64,000 nucleotides of DNA, taken from the NCBI GenBank assembly GCA_018697195.1, contig CM031870.1, positions 14,324,538 through 14,388,537 of the forward strand, read 5' to 3'. The translations under genes and the position numbers were made by a program. This document shows positions 44,231-56,839 of this stretch, one piece after another (the first letter of the stretch is position 1; every line of letters starts with the position of its first letter). Origin of the DNA: Certhia americana. Taxonomy: Eukaryota > Chordata > Aves > Passeriformes > Certhiidae. The notes beneath the pieces are model-generated. The model had not been told where the DNA came from. It made no database searches and worked only from the letters and a program-made list of their open reading frames with translations.

Positions 44231-45639
44231 CTGCCTTTTCCTCTGCTCCCATCAGAGACCCCCAGAAGCTCAGGTAAAACTTCCTGCCCCTTGTACACTT
44301 GTCCCTGCTGAGCTCATCCCCAAATCCTGAAGCAAAGATGGCTCTTGCTGTTCTGGAGCCAGGCTTTGAGAGATGAGAGCCTTCCTGCAGCAGGTCAGGC
44401 TCTGGCCATGCCTTTGGAGCCAGAACAAGCTGCCTTGCTGCTTTGTTCTTCCCCAGGAACTGACTCCAGCAGCAGCAGCTGGAGGCAGAGGAATCCCTGG
44501 CAGGGAGGAACGTGGCTTGGAGGGGCCCTGCAGCACTGGTTGCTCCAGGGCTGTGGGAAGAAATTCAGAGGTTCTGTATCACTGTGGAAAGCCCCAGTGA
44601 ACAATCCCAAACCTCAGCAGGCACTGACCTACCCCCATCCTGGCCGTGGCTATTTCTGAGTAATAATGGATCATTTGCTTTGGGAAAAGAGAATCCCATC
44701 CTAACTCAGCATTTCCCATGGATTTTCTGGAGCTTGTTCAGCATTTTCTCGTGTTGGGAGTTCAGTGAACAAACTCCCCTGCCCTGAAGCTGTTATCCCA
44801 AGGAGGTGGTTCCTCTCCTTTTGACTGGTTTTCACAGTTGGCAGTTTGGTGTTTTCCAGAGTGACTCAAACAGGACCCAGCTGTCCCTGGAAGCAACAGC
44901 AGGATCTACAGTAACAGACCCCACAAAGAGCCAGAAAAGGACACATGGAAAGTCAGGACATGCTGAAGAAAATACATGGCTTGTCCACCACCTCACCTAC
45001 AAGGACAGAGCTACACCCAGGCCCTGTTCCTACATTCCTGAGCTCTCACAGGAGCCAGGCAGCTTTCCAGCCAGCAGGATAGGGAGCTGGGGAAGCAAAA
45101 GAGAGAGCCAAGAGGCTGAAGAAAGCATCTGGAAGGAGACATTTATTGATGTGCAAGTCTCAGTTCTGAAGGAGAATCAGCTGCTTCCCCTGGCCAGGCT
45201 CCCAGCTGCAGCTCAGCCACAGCCAAGCACTGGCAGATCAAAGGAGTGACCCACACCACCCACAGACCCTCTGTGGGGACCAGGACAGAGCCACAACAAG
45301 GCTGGGCTTAGAGATTTGGCAGGGTAAGTTTGTCTCAACACAACAGTCTTTGCCACTGATGTCCCATGTCACTGGGATGTTCAGAGGGTGTCACTTGTCA
45401 CCTTCTGTGCTGCATTTTCCATAGGCCTCTGAGCACACGAGGAGGGAACAGTTAGCACAGATGCTTTAGAAGATCCCAATCTTCCCTGCAGGACCCAATC
45501 CCATTGTTACAGTGAGGATCCATGACTGGATGGGGGATAAAGCTCAGAACAAACAAATATCTATCACTTGGAAACAGATTTTGCACATGCTTAGTTGTGT
45601 GCTATCTCTCCAGAGAGACCTGTAAGGCCACTTGATAAA

Positions 45640-45895
45640 ATCCTAGAATGGTTTGGGTTGGAAAGGACCTTAAAGCCCATCTCATCCCACTCCCTGCCAC
45701 AGGCAGGGACACCTCCCACTGCCCCAGGCTGCTCCAAACCCTGTCCAACCTGGCCTTGGACACTGCCAGGGATCCAGGGACAGCCACAGCTGCTCTTGGC
45801 ACCCTGTGCCAGGGTTTCCCCACCCTCCCAGGGAATAATTCCTTCCCAATATCCCATCTATCCCTGCTCTCTGGCTGTGGGAAGAAACACTTCAT
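45640..45895 (-). mobile_element. CR1 3' fragment (antisense)
   Basis: CTAGAATGGTTTGGGTTGGA through TATCCCATCTATCCCTGCTC. Confidence 0.9.
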
Positions 45896-47539
45896 CCAAA
45901 AAGGATGTGCTGAGGCCAGGGATCAAAGCTTCAGGGGAAGGGAAAGGACAGGAGAGTATTTGACTACATGAGAGTCTAGAAAAAAAATGTTCTGTCAGAT
46001 TTCCTCACCTAGTAGGAGTTGTATATGATTCATGTTCACAAAAACAAGCAGGTGCTGATGAAAATGTGCCTTCATCCATTGGCTGAGCTGCTGTCAGAAG
46101 AGTCAGAGTGTCCCAGTCTAATCCTGCTCCTGCCATTCTCAGTCAGGAATAGCAGAAAATTCAGGGGCATGGGGAGAGGGAGAACCTGGAGAGGCTAAAA
46201 CAGCTCCCTGAAGGACCAGACAGTGGAAGAGCTAGGAAGTGTGGAGTACACCATGAGGAGAGCTTGGTGTACTGTGGAAAACCCTCACAGCTCTGGGGTG
46301 ACACATTTGCTGCCTGTGGGGCTGCAGCTGTCAGACTGCAGCAGCAGCCACTGGGACAGCAAAACCAGAGCTGGGGGACAGACCATGAGGGACAGTGGCT
46401 GCCCCAACAACCCCAGAGCTGTATCACCCTGGGGAACAGGCCAGGCTGATGTGAGCAGGTCCTGGGAAGTGAGACCACAGCAGGGAGAGATCTGGGAGGG
46501 CCAACAGGAGGGGGAGCAGATCCTGCTGGAACAAGGCTCTGGTTTAATCACACACCCAGAGCCAAGGCTTGCTTACCTGGGCTACTTCAGGGACATCAGG
46601 CACATTCAGGGCTTGTCTGCTCCCATAACACAGAACTTTTGTGAGGATGCCCATGACAGCCCTCCCTGTCCTTGTCCTCTAAGCTTTAACAGGTCACAGG
46701 GGGCTTTGGGGGCTCACCTGTAGCAGGGGAGGGGTTGCTTCTACTGTGCTGCTGCTGCAGGGCTGACTCTGTTCTACTGCTGGAATTGTCACTTCCACAC
46801 CTGCCTGAGTCCTGGATTGTCTCCTCCTCTTGTAACCCCTGACCCTGGAAGAGCAGGAAGGAAACTCCTGCAGCTCCAGCTGTGTCCTGCACAAAGAGCT
46901 GGGAGCAAGGCCTGAGGCTGGTGTGTGCCCAGACCCCAGACTTTGCAACCCTCCCTGGCATTAAGCTCTGGGCTTCTTTTAAAGCCTCTTCCTGCCAAGG
47001 GCTGATATTTTTTTCCCACTCAATCTTCTTTCCTTTCCTGGACATCTCTAGAGCATGGATGTGAGAAGATTTTCCTGAGGCCATATTCCCTCCATCCCTA
47101 GTGCTGAGTCACCACTGCATTCACCACAAGAACAGATTTTCATCTGCAGAGACTCAAAAGGATCTTGAGACACACAAATAATCTGGGCCCTTCCACTGAC
47201 AGCATCAAGGACAGGCTGGCAGCCACAGACAAACATTCCTGTAACTTTCACTGAGGTTTCCCAAAGCTCTGAGCTTGGATGCGAGGGAATGACTCACTTG
47301 TCCAGCTGTTTTGTTGTTGCTCTTGTCAGAGAGGTGCTGGCCAAATTCCTACCACACATCTAGGGACAGCACTGTGGTGTTATCCCATGGCTGCAGCACC
47401 CAGAGGAGAAGTGACAGAGGTGAAATATTTAATACACCGACCACAGCTCAAGTGAGCCAGGACAGCCTGAGGTTCTCACCCTCTTCACCCCTTCTAGCAC
47501 TGGTGTCACCAAAGTCACCAGGTGAGAGCAGCGGGGCAG

Positions 47540-47660
47540 TGCTGGAGTTCCATCCCTGAGAGTGGCCAGGGATGTATGGTTTAGTGGGAATGGTGGTGTT
47601 TGGTCAAAGGTTGGACTTGATCTTGGAGGTCTTTTCCAATCTTAATGATTCTCTGAAAGC
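47540..47660 (+). mobile_element. CR1 tail, older subfamily
   Basis: GTTTAGTGGGAATGGTGGTG then GGACTTGATCTTGGAGGTCT and TTTTCCAATCTTAATGATTC, ending just before the N gap. Confidence 0.75.
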
Positions 47661-47666
47661 ACACGG

Positions 47667-47900
47667 NNNNNNNNNNNNNNNNNNNNNNNNNNNNNNNNNN
47701 NNNNNNNNNNNNNNNNNNNNNNNNNNNNNNNNNNNNNNNNNNNNNNNNNNNNNNNNNNNNNNNNNNNNNNNNNNNNNNNNNNNNNNNNNNNNNNNNNNNN
47801 NNNNNNNNNNNNNNNNNNNNNNNNNNNNNNNNNNNNNNNNNNNNNNNNNNNNNNNNNNNNNNNNNNNNNNNNNNNNNNNNNNNNNNNNNNNNNNNNNNNN
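47667..47900. other. Assembly gap (234 N)
   Basis: A run of N. A GGAGCTGGGATGGAAGGGG tandem block begins directly to the right, so the gap may reflect unresolved tandem copies. Confidence 0.99.
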
Positions 47901-47904
47901 CATG

Positions 47905-48110
47905 CAGGGAAGGAGCTAGGATGGCAGGGGAGGGTGAGCATCTGGTCAGAAAAAAGCTGGATTGAAGGGATGAATCTTTGATGGCTAGGGCTAGGGAGCC
48001 CTGGCAGGAGCTGGGATGGAAGGGGATGGGTAGCCCTTTCAGGAGCTGGGATGGAAGGGGTAAGGGGAGTCCCGTGTGTGGTGCAGGAGCTGGGATGGAA
48101 GGGGAGGGAG
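47905..48110 (+). repeat. GGAGCTGGGATGGAAGGGG minisatellite at gap edge
   Basis: Four recognisable units (near 47911, 48006, 48041 and 48087) with variable spacers of about 35-50 bases. The array probably continues into the gap. Confidence 0.75.
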
Positions 48111-49014
48111 CCCGGGCTGCCCAGAGCTGTTTACTCAGCTACAGCAAAGCTGCTCATCTTTCTTAGCTGCCATAAGCCCATGAGTCCTAACCCCCTTTGG
48201 GGCACAATCAGGCAGGGCAGGAATTTAGATCAAGGGCTATCAAGCCAGGGTTTAGATGGTGTTTGACCTACTTTGTGACTGCTGTGACATCAGAAGGAGT
48301 GCTGCTGGGGGGGGGTAACACAGGCACTGCAAGGCAGGGAACTGAGGGAGAATCAGGAGCCCCTTTCACAGCTGAGCAGCTGGTGGTGGGTTTGGGGAGG
48401 GGAGGCTGCATTCAGGCCCCTCTGAAAGAGGGTTCTAAGAACAAGGAGCTCCAAACAGTGTCTCAAAGTTTGCAGTCCCTCCTCAATCCCACTGCCAGCC
48501 AGGGTGAAGGTGTGAGCAAGTGGATGCAACCTGATCCAAGCCAGCCACCACCTCCTTGGCAAAGTATTCCTTCACAGAACTCACGCATGTGGGACTTTGC
48601 CATCAGCTCAACCCAAGTGACAGAAAACTTCAAGGACTGTAAGTTTTACCTCTAGTATCTCCTCATGAGGCAAAGGAAGCTTCCTGGGAATGCTTCTTGC
48701 ATTCCCAGGCTCAGGGGCTGCTGCCTGCCCTGCTCTGGGCACAGGGCTCATGCAGGAGCCCCACACACTCACACCCCAGGGCTGCTGTACAGAGGGAAAG
48801 GTCAGGTTTAGTCCCACATCTGCCACCTCTGATCTAATTTGGAGATGAAGGTTTGGCAGCAGCCCCCCTGTGGGTGAGAGGAGACCCCAAACCATGGTGA
48901 GACCCACTGGCTACCTCTGCTGGCAGAACTCCACAGGCCACAGCTGGCTTTTTATACAAAAAAAATTATCCTCACAGGCTTAAGTGAGAAGGAGTTGAGG
49001 AGGTGGTGATGGGG

Positions 49015-49450
49015 GCACTCCCTGATGCTCCAAGGGCTGGAGCCCCTCTGGAGCCAGGCTGGGAGAGCTGGGGGTGCTCACCTGGAGAGGAGAAGGCACC
49101 AGGGACACCTCAGAGCCCCTTGCAGGGCCTAAAGGGGCTCCAGGAGAGCTGGAGAGGGACTGGGGACAAGGGATGGAGGGACAGGACACAGGGAATGGTT
49201 CCCCACTGCCAGAGGGCAGGGATAGATGGGATATTGGGCAGGAATTGTTCCCTGGGAGGGTGGGCAGGCCCTGGCACAGGGTGCCCAGAGCAGCTGTGGC
49301 TGCCCCTGGATCCCTGGAAATGTCCAAGCCAGGCTGGACAGGGCTTGGAGGAACTTGGGACAGTGGGAGGTGTCCCTGCCCATGGCAGGGGGTGGAATGA
49401 GATGGGCTTTGAGGTCTCTTCCAGTCCAAACCATTCTGGGATGCTATGAA
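49015..49450 (+). mobile_element. CR1 3' region
   Basis: CCAAGGGCTGGAGCCCCTCT through GGTGCCCAGAGCAGCTGTGG and a tail CAGTCCAAACCATTCTGGGA. Confidence 0.9.
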
Positions 49451-51929
49451 ATACTCCAGATAGAATAGAACAGACCAAGCTACTGCAGCTGCCTCTGTGC
49501 AGGAGTTCTGGATGTGATCCCACCATCAACACAGAGGAGACTCCTCTGCTGTGCACCCACAAGGAGCCAGGACTGGGAGCAGCACACAGGTGACACAGAG
49601 CACACAACAAGGGCTGAGATGTCATGAACAGCTCTCAGGACACTGAACAGCAGCCAGTGTCCTGCTGAGTCCTGGCTCACCTCCAGAGCATCAGCACTGC
49701 CTGTTCCAGCCTCTCCTCTAGTGTTGGACGGGACTGGATGGGCTGGGAATTTCTCAGGGAAGGAGGACAGGCTGCCCAGACAGATATAAATAAAATGCTG
49801 TAGCACTGCACAGAAGTGAGAACTAACACACACCTCTGCTTCAAAGTGCAAGTGTTTCCCTGGGCTGTGTACCCTGAGTGTTTCTTTCAAGGAAATCTTT
49901 CAAGGACTCCACAGAAACAGAAAAGCCAAATGCAAGGAAAGGCAAGTGTGGCCTGAGCCATTCCCTCTGAGGAAGCAGCACCTTTCCTAGGGTTAAAGGT
50001 GTATTGCTGGAGACCTTCTGCTGTACTCAGCTGGGAATAGTTTTCAGACCACCCCCTCTGTATCAGAGATTTGTTCCAGGGTGGAGCAATGGCACTTTGG
50101 AATGGATCCTCTTGTCTGTTCCATGTTCCCTTGGAAAGTGAGCCTGCTGTGGAGCACTTTGTGGAGCTCTGGCTCTCACATCTATATCCCCTGCACCCAG
50201 CAAGAGGTGCTTAAGGAAATCTTCTGACTCTACCAATCCCTCTTTATCCTAAAAGGTGAAATATTTCCAGCAGGATCAGTGGTCCAGTGTGAAAATACAC
50301 AGGTCTGCACTTGTGCAGAGCCCACACTGTGAGAGGCACCAACACTCCAGGCTGTGCCAATGCTATGCTGGTGAAAGACCATGGCTGCAACTGAAAGGTA
50401 AAAATCCTTCCCAAACAAGCAAAAAGTTGCAAAAAGAGCCTGGGAAGGAAGGCAGTTCCAACTGCAGAAGTTGCTAAGTGTGATGAAAGGAGACAAAAAG
50501 CCTTTGTCTGCACTGCACAGTGTTGGATGGCCACGTTATCTGCACCTACATGCTCTGGAGTCTCTTACATAACCACAGGATCTGCAATGTTCTATCCAGC
50601 AAGAGCAAAAATAGAGTTCTGCCTCCGCCTGAAATTCCTGCAGTGGGGGCGAGCACGGGCACAGCCCCCCCAGCCTCCCCTGCCACACTGGGATCCTGCC
50701 ACACTGAACCTGCCCATGGAAATGAAGAGATCTTTGGTGCCAGAAGGTACCTGGCCTTTCAGGTTCACAGTAAGGGGTTCAAAAAGTGATCACTGGGCTT
50801 TCCAAATGAGGCAGCAAATTTGTTCAGCCCCTTCCAGATGTGCAGCTGTTGCCTGTGGCAGCACTCCATGCACACATCTGGGCTGGGAATGCTGAGCACA
50901 CAAGTGAAAGCTCTGTAGGAAGGATTTGTGGTCTCATTCTTGCTTACTGCAGCTCCCTGGGCTCACCCTAGATACACACCTGCCTAAAACTGTGCCTAAA
51001 AGAGACTGGCTCAGGAATAATTCTGCTCAGGAATGAATCAGGCCCAGCTCCATTTCCCATGACTGGTCACCAGTAATCCACATTTCTGAGGCCCCTGGAG
51101 AGGGAAGTCAAAGCTTTCTCCCCATAGCACATCATTGCAGAGAAGATGAGAAGGACTCACCAAGTGGAGAGTGTTTGACACGTTTCTCCTCCAGGTTCTG
51201 CTGCAGTGAACTGCCTGAAGCTCAAAAGAACATTTACAGTCCAAGGAAATGAAAACCTTCACCCAAGTGCTGGCACTGGGATCTTTGAGGAGACCTGTGG
51301 AGAATGACAGAACAAGCCTGGTATGAGAAAACGAGGTGTTTCATCAGCATTAATAAACAACAAAACTCAAACAAGTGTGAAATGAGGGATTCTGCCTGTG
51401 TGGAAGTCTGGCTGCCTGCAGCACACACAGCTGCTGGCAAGGCTGGGGACTGAGCTCTTGACTTCACCACTGACACCTCTGCAGGTGCTCTGGGAAGTGT
51501 CCTAGAATAAATCTTATTAAATTGACAGAAACATCATTATTTTTCAACTAGCCCTCCGTGAAGAAAGACTGCTTTCAGCAGCCATCAGGCTGGAGTTAGA
51601 AAGCTGTGTTTTACCACCTGCCACACTCCTTCAGCCCCACTCCTGCACACCAGGCTGGACACACACAGATGTCACCGGCAGCACATGGAGAACGTGCTCT
51701 GAATTAGTGTCTCTCTGAGCAGCTAATGAGAGTTGACGCCAGCTATTAGGCACCTTCCTCGGAGCGTTCTGCAGTCTTTCCAAACTGAGGGTGGTTTCCT
51801 TGCACACGCACCTGCTCCAGACGGGATTTGGTTGAGATGTTCCAACAAAATAGCCCGGCTGTCGCTGAGAACTCAAGGGGAGGGCTGGCAACGCGCTGCT
51901 TGTGCACCATAAAATTCCAGCGTTGTTTT

Positions 51930-52184
51930 AGGGGAGCCCCTGCCGGGGCCGGGGCTGCAGAGCGCCGGGAGCTCCTCCGCGCTGCCCGCGCTCCCTCTGC
52001 CGGCACCGCAGCTCCGGTAAAGCCGCTGGTACCGCCCTCACCTCCCGAGCCGTGCCCAGGGCTCCACAGCGGACAGTTTATCCTAGAAAGGTTTGGTTTT
52101 TTTCACGGTGCGACTGTGCTGGAGCAAACGGGGTCAGCTTTCCTCAGGCTCTGGACCTCCAGGATACAATAATTAATTATTTAT
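51930..52184. promoter_or_regulatory. Orphan CpG-rich patch and minus-strand poly(A) hexamer
   Basis: 51940-52060 is CpG-rich with a possible donor on each strand (plus CTCCG/GTAAAG, minus GGGAG/GTGAGG). TTTATT at 52179-52184 reads as AATAAA on the minus strand. No protein similarity is recognised. It could be a small non-coding transcription unit, but nothing proves it. Confidence 0.25.
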
Positions 52185-52779
52185 TGGTACAAACGCGGGA
52201 ATAATTTACTCAAAACTGTGCTGGATAAAGCAGCTGGAGCCCTGCTGTTTGGGGACAGAGCCGTGCTTGTCCCAGCCAAGACTGAGCAGAGGAAGGGGAG
52301 CAGAACACTGTCTGTGAACACGAGGAGCAGGATGGAAGCAGACCCAGCACTCCATGAGGCACCTGAACAGCTCTGGGAGCGAATCCAGCCCTCCACAGGA
52401 CACCTGGCGAAGGAATTTCATCTGCTGGTATTTCCAGAGGCTGATCTTGGAGGGAGCTGAAGCAAGAGGTGAGTTCCTGAGAGCAGGAGATGGAGAGCTG
52501 GAGTTGCACTCCTAACGACCTTACACCCCAACATTAAATCAGCAAATCCCCCTGTACGGAGGAGCTCCCCAGCCCTGCGGGGCTGCAGCTCTGCCCTTCT
52601 GCTCTTGCAGCACGGCCCGGGGCAGCTCAGAGCTCCTCTTCCTGAGGTCCCAGCCTGGGCCTGCCCGAGCTGGAGGCGCTGGTCACTACCACAGCAGCTG
52701 CCCCATAACTGTACTAGAGTCTAACCACGACTAGTGTGCAGTCACGACCGCAACCACAGAGATAACGAAGGCAAAACAG

Positions 52780-53330
52780 TCTCAGACACACCCGGGAGGC
52801 TGTCGCCGGGCCAGCGGCACAGGGGAGCTCAGAGGCGGCAGCAAGGAGGCCGCGGCTGGATCGCCTTGGCCAGGTGGAGCCCGCTGTTCCTGCCGGAGCC
52901 CGGCAGGCCCCGGGCCCCGCCCGTTGCCATGGGAACGCGCCGCACCCGGTGTCCCCGTGTCTCGGCCCCGCCGCTCCGCGCCCCCGGCGCGATGGTTCCG
53001 CGGGGGGCGGTGACGGCGCGGGGGGAGCGCGTCCCCTTTAAGAGCGGCGCCGCCATGATCTGCCTGGTGCTGGGGATCTTCGCCGGGCTCTTCCACAGCG
53101 GTACGGGACGGAACGGGACCCCCGCTCCCCTGGAGCCTGAGGGCCAGCGACCTCCCTTCCCCGGGAGAGACCCCGCAGCTGAAGGCCCGGGCCAAGGGCC
53201 CCCTGTCCCTGTGCCCTCTACACCCGGGGGCCACAGCCGGGGCCGCGCTGCCCTCCTGTGCGGGACCCTGGGAACCGCCCTGTGTCCTCACGGCTGAGGG
53301 GGCTGCGAGCCCCCTGTGCCCGCTTGGCTG
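52780..53330 (+). promoter_or_regulatory. CpG-island promoter of NME3
   Basis: Strongly CpG-enriched sequence surrounding exon 1, without a TATA box. It also carries an in-frame ATG at 52991 upstream of the conserved start. Confidence 0.75.
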
Positions 53331-55353
53331 AAGGCCCCGAGGCGTCTCCTTCCCCCCTCAGGCCTCTGCCCTCTCCCTGCAGCCTTCGGCGGGGTCAATG
53401 AACGAACCTTCGTGGCCATCAAACCGGACGGGGTCCAGCGGCGCCTGGTCGGGGACATCATCCGGCGTTTCGAGAGGAAGGGGCTGCAGCTGGTGGGGAT
53501 GAAGCTGCTGCAGGTGAGCGGCCGGGCACACCCAGCCTGGGGGGCCCTGCAGCCCCTGCAGCTCCCCAGGCCCCGGCTGTGCCGGTAACTGCGGGGGGTT
53601 CTGCTTGTCATTCCAGCACCAAACCCTCGCAGCTCAGAGGAGGGATGATTGCAGCTGTGGGGAGCATGTCTGCCCTTGGCTGTGCCCGTACTCCAGGGCT
53701 GTCACTGTAGGCTGGCAGCTGGAAACTCCTGTCTGTGTCAGGCTCCTGCTGCTTCACTCCTGGAACTGAGCAGCTTAATTCTCTGAATTTCCCGCATCCC
53801 TGGCATGCAGCCCTTGCCCAGATCGCCCCGAGTGGGAGCAGACTAAGCTTTGTGCTCTGTGCAGGCCTCGGAGGAACTGTTGAAGGAACACTACATTGCC
53901 CTTCAGGACCGTCCCTTCTACGGCCGCCTGGTGAAGTACATGAGCTCTGGGCCCATCGTGGCCATGGTGAGTGTTGGCCAGGGCCCCTGGAACAAGGGAT
54001 GAAGTGTAAGGTGTGAGCAGGATGGCTGTTGGCACAGTGGAAGTAAGGTGGTATCTCCCCTCAGAGGGTCTCTTGAAGCTGTACTGAACTGCAGGGATGT
54101 TTTCTGTTGTAAATTAAATCATAGAATGGCCTGGGTTGGAAGGGACCTTAAAGGTCTCATTCCACCCCTGCCATGGGCAGGGACACATTCTACTAGACCA
54201 AGGTTGCTCCAAGCCCTGTCCAGCCTGGTCTTGAGGGCTTCCAGGGATGGGGAGAAATCCACAGACTATAATTTGGATTATTTTGTTATGGTTTAATTGT
54301 TCTTTGGAAGAACAATTTGGAGAGACCCTTGGATGGATCTGGTGGGGAGTTCAGAGGGCAGACATGACCTGCTGGGGCTGTTGTGGAAGCTGATCCTGGT
54401 TTTGCTCTCCTGTAGGTCTGGCAGGGTTTGGATGTGGTGAAGACAGTTCGCACCATGATTGGGGAGACCAATCCAGCTGACTCCAGGCCTGGCACCATCC
54501 GAGGAGACTTCTGTGTTGAAGTCAGCAAGTGAGAGCTTTGGCTTCATTTTCCCTCAGTGTTTCAGGGCATTCTTGTGCCAGGTCTGCCCGAGTCACATGA
54601 GTCTGCATTCCCAGAGGAGAAGTTCTCCCTTTTGTGCTCAGACCAGAGCTGAGCTGATTCCTGGGGTTGGCTTTAGTAGGAGGAAGAGCCTGGTTCGTGT
54701 CTGTCCTTCCTCCTGAGTCCTGTGTTGAAAGCAGGTGGGGTTTGCCTGTTTTCCTCTGGTAATCAGGACTGTGAAGAGGAAGGGAAGCTCCCACTCATCC
54801 CTTTTGTGGGATGAAGGAGCAGGTGAATATCCGTGGATGGTGACCTTGGGTGGCCCCAGCCTGGCCTGTGGTAGACACAGCTCTTACTGAGCCATCCTGG
54901 CTTAGATCTCTGTTTCCTGGTGTCTGATACCAAACCTGCTTTACTGGAAGGGGGAAAATCTGGAGGCACAGCTGGAATCACTGACATAAAAAACGCAAAT
55001 CCCACTTGCAGCTCCTCCCGTAGCAAACAAATCTTTCCTGAGCACAGGAGGAGGGAGTGCTGGGAACTGGCAGTGCTGGAAGGATGAGGGGTGTGTGATG
55101 GGATGGGATATGGTGGGATAGGACTGGCTGCATCACTTTAATGAAACTGATTAAGGGGGAATTTTCCAGGCTGCAGCATCCCTCTCCCACCTTTCTCAGC
55201 TTGGTGAGAGCAGCTCCCTTTCTCCTTGCCCACAGGAATGTGATCCATGGCAGTGACTCGGTGGCGAGTGCCCAGCAGGAGATCTCGCTCTGGTTCCGCC
55301 CGGAGGAGCTGCCGTGCTGGGAGGACACAGCTGCACACTGGATCTATGAGTGA
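53055..55353 (+). CDS. NME3: Nucleoside diphosphate kinase 3, five exons
   Basis: Exons are 53055-53100, 53383-53513, 53865-53966, 54416-54528 and 55236-55353, in phase, giving 169 residues, equal to human. The hydrophobic N-terminus [13 protein letters not shown] is the NME3-specific membrane/mitochondrial-peroxisomal anchor and decides both the paralogue and the start. The kinase core has [17 protein letters not shown], the [14 protein letters not shown] loop, [15 protein letters not shown], and the active site [16 protein letters not shown], whose histidine carries the phosphate intermediate. The enzyme transfers the gamma-phosphate between nucleoside tri- and diphosphates; NME3 is also linked to mitochondrial fusion. 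An upstream in-frame ATG (52991) would add 21 residues ahead of the anchor. The first AATAAA I see downstream is at 57272-57277, 1.9 kb away, within duplicated-block copy 2. Confidence 0.97.
54115..54260 (-). mobile_element. CR1 3' fragment (antisense)
   Basis: AATCATAGAATGGCCTGGGT then GGACCTTAAAGGTCTCATTC. In NME3 intron 3. Confidence 0.85.
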
Positions 55354-56839
55354 GGAGCAATCCCAAGGGAAGCTCACCTTCCTGCTGGGACACAGGATAT
55401 TTCCATCCATTTTGTGGCAGCTGCTGGGGCTGCCTGCAGTTTCTCTGTGGGATCCTGGGAGCTGGGCTGTGTGTGGCACTCTGTGGTTCAGCTCCTGCCA
55501 AGGGGAGCTGTTTCTTTTTTTCTCCCTCTGCTCTAGTAAGTAGTTGGTATTCTTGCTCTGTTTGCTGCAGCATCTTAAATCCCAAGTAGCTCAAGCTGAT
55601 TCACTGAAGTAAAACGTGGGCTTTTGGCCCATGCCTGGGTGTTCTCAACCCTGCCTGGTGCAGGAGAATGTGTTTTCCTTGCTGCTGGGAGAGGTGCTGG
55701 TCACAAGGTGATGGGCTTGACAATTTACCTGCATTTCTAGAAGGCTTTTCACCAAAGGCTTTTAAAGAATTGGGCTGCTGTAGGATAAGGGAACAAATTC
55801 TCATTTTGGAGTTGATTTCAAGACAAGGAATGAAGGATGGGACAATTCTTTCTTCCTTGGTGGGAGCCCTGTGTGCTGGGGTTGGCACAAGGTCACTCAG
55901 TTTCAGATGTGACGAATGTGTGAAGGGAAGATTTTCCAAATGCTGCTAAACACACAATTCCTCAGGCTCTGGTTCCTGTAGCTGCTGGGAGTGGGAAGCA
56001 GCTCCTCCAGGTCTGCCCTGGTTCTCTGGGGCTGCATGGCCCTGACCCAACCTGACAGCAGGTGAAGCAGCAGCAGTGGGGCAGCCACAGGATTAGAAGG
56101 GGGAGAGTGAGACAGGGAAGGATTTGTGGATCTGGGGCTCAGGAAGAACTGTTTAGGGGAATATTCAGTTCTCTCTTGTGCACAGCACAGGTCCTGGCAC
56201 TGAGCTCTGGCAGATCCTGAGATCTTCCTTGTCCCCCTGAGAGCTTGCAGTGGAGCTTTCCTGCTGGGAGGGTATCTGAAAACCAGTTTGTAATGGGCTG
56301 GACACTGCCTGTGAGCTGTCCCTGGGCCACCCAGCTCCTCAGAGTTGTGCTGTGTCTGAGCTCCCTGTGCAGACAAAGCAGAGCATGAGGGCAGGGACAG
56401 TGACATGGAATCCTGCCATGGAATAGGGACACGGTTAAAGCAAGGGAAGAAGATCCCCAGGGCTTTCCTGTGTGCAGGATGAGTTTGACCTGTCCCCTAA
56501 AAGCCTGTCCCTCTGGATCCTCAGCTTTTTGGGTGCTGGGGAATGAGGGCAGCTCTTGGGGAGCAAAGTCACCCCTACTCCTGCTCTGTGCTGGCCTCAG
56601 GGTGGTGGGGCTGAGCTGGGCAGGGCTGGGAAATCTCCCTCCAGCTGCCTCAGCCAAGGCTCCTCCTGCCTTGAGGCCTTCTCCAGGCACCTGTGTCCAG
56701 CTGATCCCATTTGTTCCTGGAACTTGTCCATTTGGCTGAACCTGGAGTGTGGCTGCAGGAGAAGATACTGGTGAAGACTGAGGCATGAAGCACGTGGGAG
56801 GAAGGCCACAATTGTTGTTTAACAGATGCATTGAGAAGA

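Larger units (their letters stand above)
43604..52700. other. Gene-poor interval between SPSB3 and NME3
   Basis: I recognise no coding exon here on either strand. Contents are CR1 fragments (45640, 47540, 49015), the N gap 47667-47900, a tandem block at 47905-48110, and a small CpG-rich patch near 51930-52060. EME2 and MRPS34, expected here by human gene order, are not detectable; the N gap of 234 is too small to hide both unless its true size is larger. Confidence 0.6.
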
